A stretch of 64,000 bases of DNA from Clostridiales bacterium (lineage in GTDB: Bacteria > Bacillota > Desulfotomaculia > Desulfotomaculales > VENG01). Made by a program: the position numbers and the translations under genes. Below are positions 36,918 to 46,158 of the stretch, one piece after another (the stretch's first letter is position 1; every line of letters starts with the position of its first letter). The DNA is taken from NCBI GenBank assembly GCA_021736985.1, contig JAIPEW010000002.1, positions 124,001 through 188,000 on the forward strand. Reading direction: 5' to 3'. The notes under the pieces are model-generated. The model worked only from the letters and a program-made list of their open reading frames with translations. It had not been told where the DNA came from and did no database searches.

Positions 36918-37259
36918 CTATATATTATCTTGTTTTGCTTTATCTATAGCCTGGCTAATAAGATCCGCGGATAAACCTCCGTGAAAAGCTGGCTTACCGT
37001 TAATAGCAGTAAGCGGTAAATGAACCCGCCCTAAAAGTGAAGAAATATCAGGATATTCATTTATTTCTTCAGTATTCACGTCAATAAACTTAAAACTGAT
37101 ATTCAAATCATACTTGTCTTCCAGTACCGTTTTTAGTTCAGCAGCTTCTTCTTTCATAGTCTTCGTGCCGCAACCTGCGCACGGGCTTGGACCTCATCCA
37201 CCAGCCTGTACAGGAGCATCCAGGCCAAATACTTCTACTTGTACTAATTCATCTGTCAT
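36918..37259 (-). CDS. Small thioredoxin-fold selenoprotein (TGA = Sec22)
   Basis: Translation from ATG 37257-37259 (after GAGGTGGG) stays in frame through a TGA at 37194-37196 and on to 36918, giving 113 residues with selenocysteine at 22: VEVFG strand, then QAGG-U-GPSPCAGCG, so Sec sits four residues before a CxxC pair. After it come a Lys/Glu-rich helix, a FKFIDVNTEE strand, and LPLTAINGKPAFHGG, where the Leu-Pro is placed like the cis-proline of thioredoxin folds. The layout resembles YuzD/DUF1462-type thioredoxin-like proteins. A bacterial SECIS-like hairpin follows the TGA (37164-37183), and selD is divergent next door. Redox function is inferred; partner unknown. Confidence 0.85.
37164..37183 (-). 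promoter_or_regulatory. bSECIS-like hairpin in the small selenoprotein gene
   Basis: Minus strand: CGTGCGCA pairs with TGCG-CACG (one bulged G) around the 3-nt loop GGT. The loop starts 18 nt after the TGA and begins with G, fitting the bacterial SECIS rule (short apical loop with G, 16-37 nt from the codon). Confidence 0.78.
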
Positions 37260-37297
37260 ATTACCCACCTCACTATATTTATATATATTAATAATAA

Positions 37298-37358
37298 CAT
37301 AAAAGATCTTTATATAAAAACTATATCAGCAAGGATTTTTATATAAAGATCTTTTATG
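37298..37358. repeat. 23-bp perfect inverted repeat between the divergent selenium genes
   Basis: Arms 37298-37320 and 37336-37358 are exact complements (CATAAAAGATCTTTATATAA...), with a 15-nt spacer. It occupies the middle of the 183-bp gap between the selenoprotein and selD, where both promoters should be. It could be an operator or a short transposon remnant. Confidence 0.7.
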
Positions 37359-37442
37359 ATACTTATAAAGGATCTGATAAGGAAATAATAGAATACTAAT
37401 AGATACTAATACTACAAAAATAGTAATAAAGGTGTGAAAATA

Positions 37443-38495
37443 ATGTCAAAATCTGAAGTTAAACTAACACAAATGACTAAAAGCGCCGGATGAGCTGCTA
37501 AACTAGGGCCCGAAGCCCTGTCGCAGGTACTGCGACATCTACCCAAAAATGAAAAAAATGAACACCCTCAACTCATGGTAGGAATAGATAATTCAGATGA
37601 TGCTGCAGTTTATAGATTAAATGAATCTACTGCTATAATCAATACAGTTGATTTTTTTACACCCATTGTAGACGATGCTTATATTTTTGGACAAATTGCT
37701 GCTGCTAACGCTCTTAGTGATATATATGCTATGGGCGGCACCCCTTTGTTAGCACTTAACATTGTTTGTTTTCCTACCTGTATTACCGAGGAGATACTCC
37801 CCGAAGTAATCCGTGGTGGAGCTGATAAAGTCAAAGAAGCAGGAGCTGTAATTGCCGGAGGACATACAGTGGAAGATGATGAGCCTAAATATGGCCTTGC
37901 TGTAACGGGAACAATAAATCCCGAGCAGTTGTGCACTAACTCCATGGCCCGGGAAGGTGATATTTTATTCCTTACCAAACCTCTCGGTACTGGCATAATA
38001 AATACCGCAATAAAGGGTGAACTGGCTTCTGAAGAATCAGCTCAACAATCTATTGATACCATGATCATGCTTAACCATGGAGCAGCCCAAGCCATGATTG
38101 CTGCTGGTGGAAAAACCTGCACAGACATAACTGGATTCGGACTGCTCGGACATGCAGCGGAAATGGCTAAAGCAAGCGGGATAAGCATAGAGATTCATTC
38201 AAGTTCAATTCCTTTAATAAATGGCACTATGGATCTCGCTGCTATGGGCATGTTTCCCGGCGGTGCTTACAACAACCGTGAATATTTAAAACACGATGTT
38301 ATATTTTCCCCTGAAGTAAACACTGCATTACAATTAACACTTTTTGATCCACAGACTTCCGGGGGATTATTGATTGCAGTCCCTGGAGAAAAAGCTGAAA
38401 TTTTATCACAAGAGCTTAACAAAAAAGATGTATCCCAGGCACAAGCAATAGGTAAAGTAACTGCTAAACAGGATTACACTATAAACGTAGTTTAG
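37443..38495 (+). CDS. selD: Selenide, water dikinase with selenocysteine (TGA = Sec17)
   Basis: Makes selenophosphate from selenide and ATP, the selenium donor for Sec-tRNA. The true gene begins at ATG 37443 (after AAGGTG) and reads through TGA 37491-37493: TKSAG-U-AAKLGPEAL, where the active-site Cys/Sec and following Lys are expected. Further SelD blocks: GIDNSDDAAVYRL, DFFTPIVDDAYIFGQIAAANALSDIYAMGG, GGHTVEDDEPKYG and LFDPQTSGGLL. 350 residues. Ordinary gene calling starts it only after the TGA and loses the catalytic site. yedF follows 57 bp downstream. Confidence 0.96.
37519..37537 (+). promoter_or_regulatory. bSECIS-like hairpin in selD
   Basis: Perfect 8-bp stem TGTCGCAG/CTGCGACA with a 3-nt GTA loop. 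The loop begins 34 nt after the TGA. A shorter GGGC/GCCC pair (37506-37518) sits beneath it. Confidence 0.82.
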
Positions 38496-38500
38496 TTTAA

Positions 38501-38531
38501 GAATAAGTTGGTGACAGGCACCAACTTATTC
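38501..38531. repeat. REP-like hairpin in the selD-yedF gap
   Basis: GAATAAGTTGGTG and CACCAACTTATTC are perfect 13-base arms around ACAGG. The TTGGTGACAGGCACCAA core resembles a repetitive palindrome common in clostridial genomes (from memory). No T-run follows, so it is not a standard terminator. Confidence 0.65.
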
Positions 38532-38552
38532 CCCAAAACTGGAGGTGAGATG

Positions 38553-39155
38553 ATGACCAGAGACATAGATTGCCGGGGGCTCAACTGCCCTCATCCCGTG
38601 ATAAATACAAAAAAAGCCTTAGAGGAAAATAAGACAGGAAGCATAACAGTTATAGTAGATAATGAAACTGCCCGGCAAAATGTATCTCTTTTTGTCCAAA
38701 ACGCTGGTCACAGTATAGAAGAACGCGAAGAAAACGGCTCTTTTTATATCACAATAAATAAAACGGAAGAAAAAGATAATGAGACAAAAAAAACACCCGT
38801 AGAAGGTTCACTGCCAGCAAATCCTATTTACTTTATAAGCACCAATCTGCTCGGACAAGGTTCTCCAGATCTAGGTGCAGTTTTAATGAAAAGTCTAATG
38901 CAAACTATAACGGAGTGTAATCCTTCTCCAGAAGCATTAGTATTTATGAATTCAGGAGTTTACCTTTGCTGTGAAGGTTCAGAAGTTTTGCCTTATTTAA
39001 AAAAAATGTCCGGTGCGGGTGTTAAGATATTTGCCTGCGGCACCTGCCTGGACTATTATAAATTAAAAGGTAAATTATCTGTGGGAACGATTTCAAATAT
39101 GTTTGAAATTAACAACGAACTTATTCGTCCTAATAAAGTAATAACTATCGGTTAA
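38553..39155 (+). CDS. yedF: Selenium metabolism protein YedF
   Basis: About 200 residues: an N-terminal TusA/SirA-like domain with RGLNCPHPVINTKKALE (the CPxP motif) and a C-terminal DsrE-like domain (ALVFMNSGVYLCCEGSEVLPYL, KIFACGTCLDYY). Known from its constant pairing with selD in Sec-using bacteria, probably a selenium carrier. ATGs at 38550 and 38553; the second is 7 nt from GGAGG. It shares the selD transcript, with a REP-like hairpin between. Confidence 0.92.
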   Translation: MTRDIDCRGLNCPHPVINTKKALEENKTGSITVIVDNETARQNVSLFVQNAGHSIEEREENGSFYITINKTEEKDNETKKTPVEGSLPANPIYFISTNLLGQGSPDLGAVLMKSLMQTITECNPSPEALVFMNSGVYLCCEGSEVLPYLKKMSGAGVKIFACGTCLDYYKLKGKLSVGTISNMFEINNELIRPNKVITIG

Positions 39156-39178
39156 TACAACTTCTTTTACTAAGTTAA

Positions 39179-39211
39179 AATACCCGGCGCCTTAAATGGG
39201 CCGGGTATTAT
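39179..39211 (+). terminator. Terminator after yedF
   Basis: TACCCGGC/GCCGGGTA arms with a 12-nt loop, flanked by A-rich and T-rich sequence, 24 bp after the yedF stop and convergent with rpsU. Confidence 0.8.
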
Positions 39212-39276
39212 TCATAATACATTCATTAGACAGGAAAAAGGCTGGTTGTAAAAAACTGTCATTTTAAAAACCATTA

Positions 39277-39456
39277 CTAGCGCTTAGGTTTGCGCTTTCT
39301 GGCTGCTTCTGACTTTTTCTTTCGCTTTACACTTGGTTTTTCATAATGCTCGTGCTTACGAGCTTCCGCTAAAACACCGGACTTCTGACATGTACGCTTA
39401 AAGCGACGGAGGGCACTATCCAACGTCTCATTTTTACCTACTTTTATCTCTGCCAT
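39277..39456 (-). CDS. rpsU: 30S ribosomal protein S21
   Basis: A 59-residue basic protein: [20 protein letters not shown], then [21 protein letters not shown] and a Lys/Arg tail. This is the S21 family signature. ATG at 39456 after GGGGGGGAG. Short enough to be missed by length-filtered gene calling. It sits between hinT and the selenium island, close to its usual place near mtaB. Confidence 0.96.
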   Translation of the reverse strand: MAEIKVGKNETLDSALRRFKRTCQKSGVLAEARKHEHYEKPSVKRKKKSEAARKRKPKR

Positions 39457-39573
39457 TCTTCTCCCCCCCTCCGCCGGGCACTAAAAAAAAGACCCCAAGA
39501 CATATACTTAAAACACAACCTCACTTTTAGACAATATTCATTTATTATACATTAATACCTGTAACTAAGTCAA

Positions 39574-39915
39574 TTAACCGGGTGGCCACTGCAATTCCCT
39601 TCCAGCCAGGAGATGGTAATGAATATGAAACACTTCCTGACCCCCATGTTCATTACAATTACCTACCAACCGAAAACCTTTTTCCAATCCTAATTCTTTG
39701 GCCACATAGACTACTGCCCGGTGAATTTCCCCAACCAGGTGCTGGGTTTCGCTATCTAGATCCAATAGAGTAGGAATATGTTTTTTGGGTATAAACAGAA
39801 TATGGGTAGGGGCTACAGGGTTTAAATCCTTGAAAGCCAAAACATTTTCATCTTCATATACTATATCTGACGGAATTTCCTTATTGACGATTTTACAAAA
39901 TATACACTCTGACAC
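39574..39915 (-). CDS. hinT: HIT-family purine nucleoside phosphoramidase
   Basis: 113 residues starting CIFCKIVNKEIPSDIVYEDENV, with ALMOST the full Hint pattern: PVAPTHILFIPKKHI and the catalytic histidine triad HIHYHLLAG. I chose GTG 39915, 8 nt from GGAGG, which gives the usual MSECIFCKI start. Upstream of rpsU and downstream of mtaB in the same direction. Confidence 0.93.
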   Translation of the reverse strand: MSECIFCKIVNKEIPSDIVYEDENVLAFKDLNPVAPTHILFIPKKHIPTLLDLDSETQHLVGEIHRAVVYVAKELGLEKGFRLVGNCNEHGGQEVFHIHYHLLAGRELQWPPG

Positions 39916-40005
39916 CCATGCCACCTCCTCCCCTTTAAAAATACCAGCCTTATTTTTAGGATATAATCATAGTTCAACATAATAGGCCTTAAATCCTGCT
40001 ACTAT

Positions 40006-41316
40006 TTAAACAATTCTGCCGTACAAATGATTATTAATAACTTTTTCTGCCATAACGTTAATAAAATCACCACGCTGTACAGACTCGGAAAAAAACATTA
40101 TTTTAATATAATTATCTGTGACCCCCTCGAAAAGGTTATTCTGTTCTACAAATTGTTCCACAAGTACAGTCATTTCTTCTCCTAAATAATTAGAGAGAAA
40201 CTTGTAGCGCAATTTTTCACCTGTTTCCAACAACATTTTTTTTCTTTTCTCTTTTTCCCTTGAAGCTACCTGTCCTGCAAAAGAAGCTGCAGCTGTACCT
40301 GCACGTGGAGAATATTTAAAAACATGTAAATCTGCAAATTCCATTTGTTTTATAAAATCAAGGGTGTTCGTGAAACGCTCATCAGTTTCTCCAGGAAAAC
40401 CAGTTATTATATCAGTAGTAACTGCTGCCGAAGGCATCTTTTGCTTTATTCTGTATACTATGTCTTTATAATGCTGTGTATCATATCTTCTTCTCATATT
40501 TTTCAAAATATAGTCATCACCGCTTTGAAGCGGTAAATGAAAATGCCTGCATACCATGGAAGAAGAAGCCAATATGTCTATTAAATCATAGTCAACATCC
40601 TGAGGTTCCAGTGAGCTTATGCGCAGTCTTTTTAATCCTTCTAAGGAACAAATCTGATTTATTATGCCGGCAAGACTCTCTTTTTTCCCTTTTAAGTCTT
40701 TCCCATAAGCACCTATATGAATACCCGTTAACACTATCTCTTTATATCCATGATCAATAAGGCGCTCTGCTTCTTTTATAACATTAACCGGGCTACGACT
40801 TCTTAAAGGACCCCTGGTATAAGGGATTATGCAATAAGCACAAAAATTGCTGCATCCTTCTTGAATTTTTAAAAAACCCCGGATTCTTTTTTGCTCCAGG
40901 GCAGAAGGTAATTCTTCAAAGTTTGTTGTTTTCATAATATCTGTTACCGCATTAACAGGTTTATCCTTATTTGAATTGTTTTCAACAAGCTCAACAATAT
41001 TAGACCTATCACTTGTGCCTATTACCATGTCTACTCCCGGGATTTTTAATATCTCACCAGGCGATAACTGAGCATAACATCCTGTAACCACTATGAATGC
41101 ATCTGGATTATTGCGTACAGCTTTTCTTATCAACTGTCTCGACTTGCGGTCTCCTATATGAGTTACTGTACAAGTATTTATGATATATATATTAGCTGAA
41201 TCACTGAAATCCACAATTTCGTACCCGTTTTTTAAAAACAGGTTCTCTATAGTATATGATTCATATTGATTAACCTTGCACCCCAATGTGGTGATTGCCA
41301 TTTTCTTTTTTCCCAT
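40006..41316 (-). CDS. mtaB: tRNA t6A37 methylthiotransferase MtaB
   Basis: Radical-SAM enzyme adding a methylthio group to t6A37. N-terminal MTTase domain with ITTLGCKVNQYES and NTCTVTHIGDRKSRQ; radical SAM CSNFCAYCIIPYTRGPLRSR; C-terminal TRAM domain. About 436 residues, the usual size. I chose ATG 41316, 6 nt after GGTGGTG. It overlaps the end of rsmE by 47 bp. Confidence 0.94.
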   Translation of the reverse strand: MGKKKMAITTLGCKVNQYESYTIENLFLKNGYEIVDFSDSANIYIINTCTVTHIGDRKSRQLIRKAVRNNPDAFIVVTGCYAQLSPGEILKIPGVDMVIGTSDRSNIVELVENNSNKDKPVNAVTDIMKTTNFEELPSALEQKRIRGFLKIQEGCSNFCAYCIIPYTRGPLRSRSPVNVIKEAERLIDHGYKEIVLTGIHIGAYGKDLKGKKESLAGIINQICSLEGLKRLRISSLEPQDVDYDLIDILASSSMVCRHFHLPLQSGDDYILKNMRRRYDTQHYKDIVYRIKQKMPSAAVTTDIITGFPGETDERFTNTLDFIKQMEFADLHVFKYSPRAGTAAASFAGQVASREKEKRKKMLLETGEKLRYKFLSNYLGEEMTVLVEQFVEQNNLFEGVTDNYIKIMFFSESVQRGDFINVMAEKVINNHLYGRIV

Positions 41317-42064
41317 TTGATACACCACCAAGATCTCCCCACTCGTACAGAACCATGAATAATGCAGCTAATCCTGCAGTTTCCGTACGTAAAATACGCG
41401 GGCCCAGAGTTAAAGGAATTACTCCTTTTCTATGAGCCTGCTCAAATTCCTCGGGATGAATACCACCTTCAGGACCTATAAATACAAAAATTTCTAAAGG
41501 CCTTTTTATTTTTTGCACTATTCCCTTAAGATCCTGCTCCGTCTCACCCTCATAAGGCATAAGCGGCACAGCCTCACCTGGAATGTCCTCCAGTGCTTCC
41601 GCCCATTTCATAGGGGTCACTACCCTGGGGACCACGGAACGGCGGCATTGTTTAGAAGCTTCAACAGCTATTCGCTGCCAGCGATCTCTCCTGTCAGCAG
41701 CTTTTTTAGCTGTAAGCTTGGTTACAGAATATTTGCACTCAGCTGGAATAATAGAAGTAACTCCCAGTTCTGTTGCCTTTTGCACTACCAGGTCCATTTT
41801 CTCTCCCTTGGAAAGTCCCTGCACCAGGGTAACCCTAACTGGCGGTTCTCCCCCGGCTTGTCCCTCTGCAAGTATTTCACACTTAACTTTATCCTTAGTA
41901 GTACTTTCTATTCTTGCTTCATAAACTTTGCCGTCTCCATCTAATGCTGTAATAATATCACCGGGGCCCATTCTCAAAACCTTGGTTATATGTCTCACAT
42001 CCGGTCCCGATATATTTATACGCCCGGAATTAACTTGCTCGGGAGATATAAAAAATCGTGCCAT
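41270..42064 (-). CDS. rsmE: 16S rRNA m3U1498 methyltransferase
   Basis: SPOUT-class methyltransferase of 264 residues. N-terminal PUA-like region (DVRHITKVLRMGPGD), then LVQGLSKGEKMDLVVQKATELGV, FIGPEGGIHPEEFEQA and the knot motif TLGPRILRTETAGLAALF. Start ATG 42064 (MARFFIS) rather than the ATG inside prmA. Order dnaJ-prmA-rsmE-mtaB is the standard Firmicutes arrangement. Confidence 0.95.
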   Translation of the reverse strand: MARFFISPEQVNSGRINISGPDVRHITKVLRMGPGDIITALDGDGKVYEARIESTTKDKVKCEILAEGQAGGEPPVRVTLVQGLSKGEKMDLVVQKATELGVTSIIPAECKYSVTKLTAKKAADRRDRWQRIAVEASKQCRRSVVPRVVTPMKWAEALEDIPGEAVPLMPYEGETEQDLKGIVQKIKRPLEIFVFIGPEGGIHPEEFEQAHRKGVIPLTLGPRILRTETAGLAALFMVLYEWGDLGGVSNGKKENGNHHIGVQG

Positions 42065-42081
42065 AAACCAATCCCCCAATT

Positions 42082-43020
42082 TTATGTATTTTCCGCCAAA
42101 TACCCCGTTTTTATCTTTAAAGCAACCCACTGGTCTTTATCATAAATGTTTTCAATACAGTACCCTAAATCTTCCATGACACTGCGAACTTCAGGAACAC
42201 GCCCGGAGGTTATACCTGAAGCTATAAAATAACCTCCGGGTTTTAATACCCTACTTATATCCGGGGCAAGTTCCTTAATAACCGGCGTTAATATATTAGC
42301 TACAACCACATCAGCATCCCCCTCAATATTTTGTAGGAGGTCACCTTCTTGTACCGTAACAAGGGATTCTACACGGTTATTCTGTATATTTTCGTGAGCA
42401 ACAGATAAAGCTGCCTGGTCTGAATCAACAGCAGTAACGCGAGTAGCCCCCAAAAAAGTAGAAGCAACAGCCAGTATCCCGGATCCCGTACCAATATCCA
42501 GCACTTTATCTCCAGGTTTTATAATCTCTTCCAGTATCTCAAGGCACAATACTGTTGTAGCATGCGTACCATTACCGAATGCCATACCGGGATTTAGATT
42601 AATTACAATCTCGTTCTCCCCGGCATTATATTCTTCCCATATAGGCCTGACAACCAGATGTTTTCCTATATTAACAGGCTTATAATATGCTTTCCATGCT
42701 TCCAACCAATCTTGTTCAATGACTTCTTTAATTTCTATACTAGCCTGGCAAATACCTGCTTCATTTAAATAACATCTTATTTTTTCCACCAACCTGTTTT
42801 GCATCTCCTGTGGAAAATATGCTTTTACAACTGCCGTACCTGTATCCGGAGAAACTATTTCAGGTGATTCTTCTGTATCTTCTTCAAATAATCTATTCAT
42901 AAGAGCAGGGTCTTCTATTACTACACCACCCGCACCAACTTGCCTCAAAATATAACTAACACTTTCAATCCAGCATGACGGTACATGAACAGATATTTCC
43001 GTCCATTTATTACTATTCAT
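42082..43020 (-). CDS. prmA: Ribosomal protein L11 methyltransferase
   Basis: About 312 residues. N-terminal L11-binding domain WTEISVHVPSCWIESV; methyltransferase core MAFGNGTHATTVLCLEIL, VLDIGTGSGILAVASTFLG, and VVANILTPVIKELAP with the NxL catalytic motif. ATG after AAGGAAA. Between dnaJ and rsmE. Confidence 0.95.
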   Translation of the reverse strand: MNSNKWTEISVHVPSCWIESVSYILRQVGAGGVVIEDPALMNRLFEEDTEESPEIVSPDTGTAVVKAYFPQEMQNRLVEKIRCYLNEAGICQASIEIKEVIEQDWLEAWKAYYKPVNIGKHLVVRPIWEEYNAGENEIVINLNPGMAFGNGTHATTVLCLEILEEIIKPGDKVLDIGTGSGILAVASTFLGATRVTAVDSDQAALSVAHENIQNNRVESLVTVQEGDLLQNIEGDADVVVANILTPVIKELAPDISRVLKPGGYFIASGITSGRVPEVRSVMEDLGYCIENIYDKDQWVALKIKTGYLAENT

Positions 43021-43038
43021 ATTCAAATTTCCTTCCTA

Positions 43039-44163
43039 TTAACCCATAAAGGCATCACGTACTTTTCCTAGAAACCCCTTGTTGGTAGATTTTAAGTCTT
43101 CACCTGTACTATGAGCAAATTCTCTTAAAATTTCTTTTTGTTCCTCACTAAGCTTCGTTGGTGTAACAACATTTATCCTTACATGCTGGTCACCTTTTCC
43201 ATGACCATTCACATCAGGAATTCCTTTTCCTTTCATGCGAAATAATGTCCCCGTTTGAGTACCTTCGGGGATTTTAAGTGAAGCCTTCCCCTCTAATGTA
43301 GATACTTCTATTTCTCCTCCAAGCGCTGCATGCACAAAGGAAATAGATAATTCACAAATAACATCATTACCCTGGCGTTTAAAGAATTTATGGGGTTTTA
43401 CACGAATATATACATACAAATCTCCTGTTGGGGCCCCTTTTTCTCCGGCTTCTCCTTCACCAGGCACGCGCAACCTTGAACCATGATCTACACCGGCAGG
43501 AATATTTACATGTATAGTCCTTGTTCGTTTTACCTGGCCACTTCCATGACATGAAGGACAGGGTTTCTCTATAATAACTCCCTTGCCATTACAGCGATCA
43601 CAGGTACGGCTTTGTACAACTCTCCCAAAAGGTGTATTCTGGGCAAATTGCATTTGTCCCGTGCCGCCGCACTGTACACAAGGATGAGATTTAGTACCAG
43701 GAGCAGCTCCACTGCCGTCACATGTGCTGCATCTTTCCGTGCGAGGAACTTTTATATCTTTTTCCAACCCGAATGCAGCGTCTTCAAAGGAAAGTTCCAT
43801 ATCTACGCGTATATCAGCACCGCGCTGGGGACCTCTTCTCTGGCGGCCACCTCCGCCAAAAAACATGTCAAATATATCACCAATGCCGCCCATATCAGCG
43901 CCAAAATCACCAAAACCACCTTCAAAACCACCCTGGCCATCTGTAGCCGCATGACCATAACGATCATATGCAGCACGTTTTTCATCATCCATTAAAACCT
44001 CATAAGCTTCTGTAATTTCCTTAAACTTTTCCGCTGTCTGGTCATCACCAGGGTTGGCATCCGGGTGATATTTGCGAGCCAATTTACGGTAAGTTTTTTT
44101 TATTTCATTTTTATCAGCATCATTTGATACTCCGAGTACCTCGTAATAATCGCGCTTAGCCAC
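43039..44163 (-). CDS. dnaJ: Chaperone DnaJ
   Basis: Hsp40 co-chaperone of DnaK. J domain with [20 protein letters not shown] and HPD in [11 protein letters not shown]; Gly/Phe-rich linker ([16 protein letters not shown]); four zinc-finger CxxCxGxG repeats, [27 protein letters not shown] and [10 protein letters not shown]-terminal substrate-binding domain. 374 residues from GTG 44163, preceded by AAAAGGTGG; the earlier in-frame start lies in the intergenic hairpin and is not credible. Confidence 0.96.
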   Translation of the reverse strand: MAKRDYYEVLGVSNDADKNEIKKTYRKLARKYHPDANPGDDQTAEKFKEITEAYEVLMDDEKRAAYDRYGHAATDGQGGFEGGFGDFGADMGGIGDIFDMFFGGGGRQRRGPQRGADIRVDMELSFEDAAFGLEKDIKVPRTERCSTCDGSGAAPGTKSHPCVQCGGTGQMQFAQNTPFGRVVQSRTCDRCNGKGVIIEKPCPSCHGSGQVKRTRTIHVNIPAGVDHGSRLRVPGEGEAGEKGAPTGDLYVYIRVKPHKFFKRQGNDVICELSISFVHAALGGEIEVSTLEGKASLKIPEGTQTGTLFRMKGKGIPDVNGHGKGDQHVRINVVTPTKLSEEQKEILREFAHSTGEDLKSTNKGFLGKVRDAFMG

Positions 44164-44196
44164 GGTATCACCACCTTTTCTAATTATACATACCAT

Positions 44197-44242
44197 AAGG
44201 AGGGCGATGATGTCCGGAATCCGGAGACACAACACCCTCCTT
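44197..44242. repeat. Inverted repeat between dnaK and dnaJ
   Basis: AAGGAGGG and CCCTCCTT bracket an inner GTCCGGAATCCGGAGAC-type palindrome. On the minus-strand transcript it forms a hairpin about 34 nt before the dnaJ start. The outer arm resembles a Shine-Dalgarno. Possible mRNA processing or partial attenuation site that lowers dnaJ relative to dnaK. Confidence 0.5.
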
Positions 44243-44280
44243 GCAGCAAACTAACCTCTTCTTTTTAAATTAAACAAGTA

Positions 44281-46128
44281 TTACTGAGCTTTCTTATCCT
44301 GATCATCTTCATCCTTCACTTCATAATCTGCATCTACTACATTATCATCCTGTTGACCTTCACCCTGTTCATTTTCTTCAGCTTCACCCTGTTCTGCATC
44401 TCCCTGATACATAGCAGAAGTTAATTCGTGCAGGGGCTCAGTAAGGTTTTCTATCTTAGATTTCATTTCATCTATATCTTCATTTTGAGAAGCTTCCTGC
44501 AGCTCAGACTTAGCTTTTTCCACTTTTTCAACCAAACTGGGATCAGCTTTATCCTTGTTATCTTTAACAGTTTTCTCTGCCTGGTAAATCAAGCTGTCAG
44601 CCTGGTTTTTAACTTCAGCCATTTCTTTACGCTTTTCATCTTCTTCTTTGTGCTTTTCAGCTTCGTTTACCATTTCTTCTATGTCATCATCTTTTAAGCC
44701 AGAACCTCCAGAAATAGTAATACTTTGTTCTTTACCAGTACCTTTGTCCTTGGCAGAAACATTTACTATACCATTAGCATCTATATCAAAACTGACTTCA
44801 ATTTGGGGAACTCCCCTGGGTGCTGGCGGTATACCAGTCAACTGGAATTTACCCAGACCCTTATTGTCTGCTGCCATTTTACGCTCACCCTGCAGCGCAT
44901 TGATTTCAACACTGGTTTGATTATCTGCTGCAGTAGAGAATATTTGACTCTTAGAAGTAGGAATAGTTGTATTTCTTTCAATTAGCGGGGTAAATACTCC
45001 ACCAAGCGTTTCAATTCCAAGGGTGAGTGGTGTAACATCTAAGAGCAGTACATCTTTTACATCACCTGCAAGAACTCCAGCCTGGATAGCTGCACCTATT
45101 GCCACGCATTCATCAGGGTTAATACCTTTGTATGGATCTTTGCCAACAAACTTCTTAATTTCTTCCTGTACTGCCGGTATGCGGGTAGATCCACCCACCA
45201 TTAATATCTTACTTATATCTTTAGGCTGTAACCCGGCATCTTTCATAGCTTGCCTGGTTGGCCCCATTGTTTTTTCTACCAGGTCCGACGTAAGCTCATC
45301 AAACTTAGCGCGATTAATATCAACATCTAGATGTTGAGGCCCTTCGTTAGTTGCAGTAATAAAAGGTAAATTAATATTTGTATTATTAACTCCACTTAAC
45401 TCTACCTTGGCTTTTTCTGCTGCTTCATTTATTCTCTGCAGAGCCATATTGTCTTTGCTCAAATCCACACCGGTGTCTTTTTTAAATTCAGATACAATAT
45501 AATCCATTACACGCTTATCAAAATCATCTCCACCGAGGCGATTGTTGCCGCTTGTAGCTTTGACTTCAAATACACCATCACCTAGCTCCAGTATGGAGAC
45601 ATCAAAAGTACCTCCACCCAGATCAAAAACAAGTATAGTAGAATCTTCTTCTTTATCTAAACCATATGCTAAAGAAGCAGCTGTTGGTTCATTAATAATC
45701 CTTTGAACTTCAAGACCTGCTATTTTACCTGCATCCTTAGTAGCCTGGCGCTGAGAATCTGTAAAATAAGCAGGAACAGTGATAACTGCATTACTTATGC
45801 TTTCACCCAGGTATTCTTCTGCATCGTTTTTCAGTTTCTGTAAAATCATAGCAGAAACTTGTTCAGGCGTATATTCCTTTCCATCTATGTTTTTCTTATG
45901 GTTAGAACCCATATGGCGCTTGATGGATTGAATAGTTTTTTCAGAGTTACTTACCGCCTGGCGTTTAGCCACCTGGCCTACTAAACGCTCGCCAGTTTTT
46001 GAAAAACCTACAACAGAAGGAGTAGTGCGAGCCCCTTCAGCGTTAGGGATTACAGTAGCTTCGCCGCCCTCTATAACGGCCATACATGAATTAGTTGTTC
46101 CCAGGTCAATACCTAATACTTTTCCCAT
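44281..46128 (-). CDS. dnaK: Chaperone DnaK (Hsp70)
   Basis: 615 residues. ATPase: [50 protein letters not shown]-type motif ([17 protein letters not shown]), and [15 protein letters not shown]. The Gram-positive form lacks the extra ATPase loop of proteobacteria. Substrate domain [20 protein letters not shown] and an acidic C-terminus ending [13 protein letters not shown] after GGAGGTAA. Third gene of hrcA-grpE-dnaK-dnaJ. Confidence 0.97.
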   Translation of the reverse strand: MGKVLGIDLGTTNSCMAVIEGGEATVIPNAEGARTTPSVVGFSKTGERLVGQVAKRQAVSNSEKTIQSIKRHMGSNHKKNIDGKEYTPEQVSAMILQKLKNDAEEYLGESISNAVITVPAYFTDSQRQATKDAGKIAGLEVQRIINEPTAASLAYGLDKEEDSTILVFDLGGGTFDVSILELGDGVFEVKATSGNNRLGGDDFDKRVMDYIVSEFKKDTGVDLSKDNMALQRINEAAEKAKVELSGVNNTNINLPFITATNEGPQHLDVDINRAKFDELTSDLVEKTMGPTRQAMKDAGLQPKDISKILMVGGSTRIPAVQEEIKKFVGKDPYKGINPDECVAIGAAIQAGVLAGDVKDVLLLDVTPLTLGIETLGGVFTPLIERNTTIPTSKSQIFSTAADNQTSVEINALQGERKMAADNKGLGKFQLTGIPPAPRGVPQIEVSFDIDANGIVNVSAKDKGTGKEQSITISGGSGLKDDDIEEMVNEAEKHKEEDEKRKEMAEVKNQADSLIYQAEKTVKDNKDKADPSLVEKVEKAKSELQEASQNEDIDEMKSKIENLTEPLHELTSAMYQGDAEQGEAEENEQGEGQQDDNVVDADYEVKDEDDQDKKAQ

Positions 46129-46158
46129 ACTATTACCTCCTAAATATATAAAAATTTA

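Noticed and set aside
43612-43995. Several plus-strand frames opposite dnaJ
   Set aside because: They mirror the Gly-rich and zinc-finger repeats of dnaJ and lack start signals.
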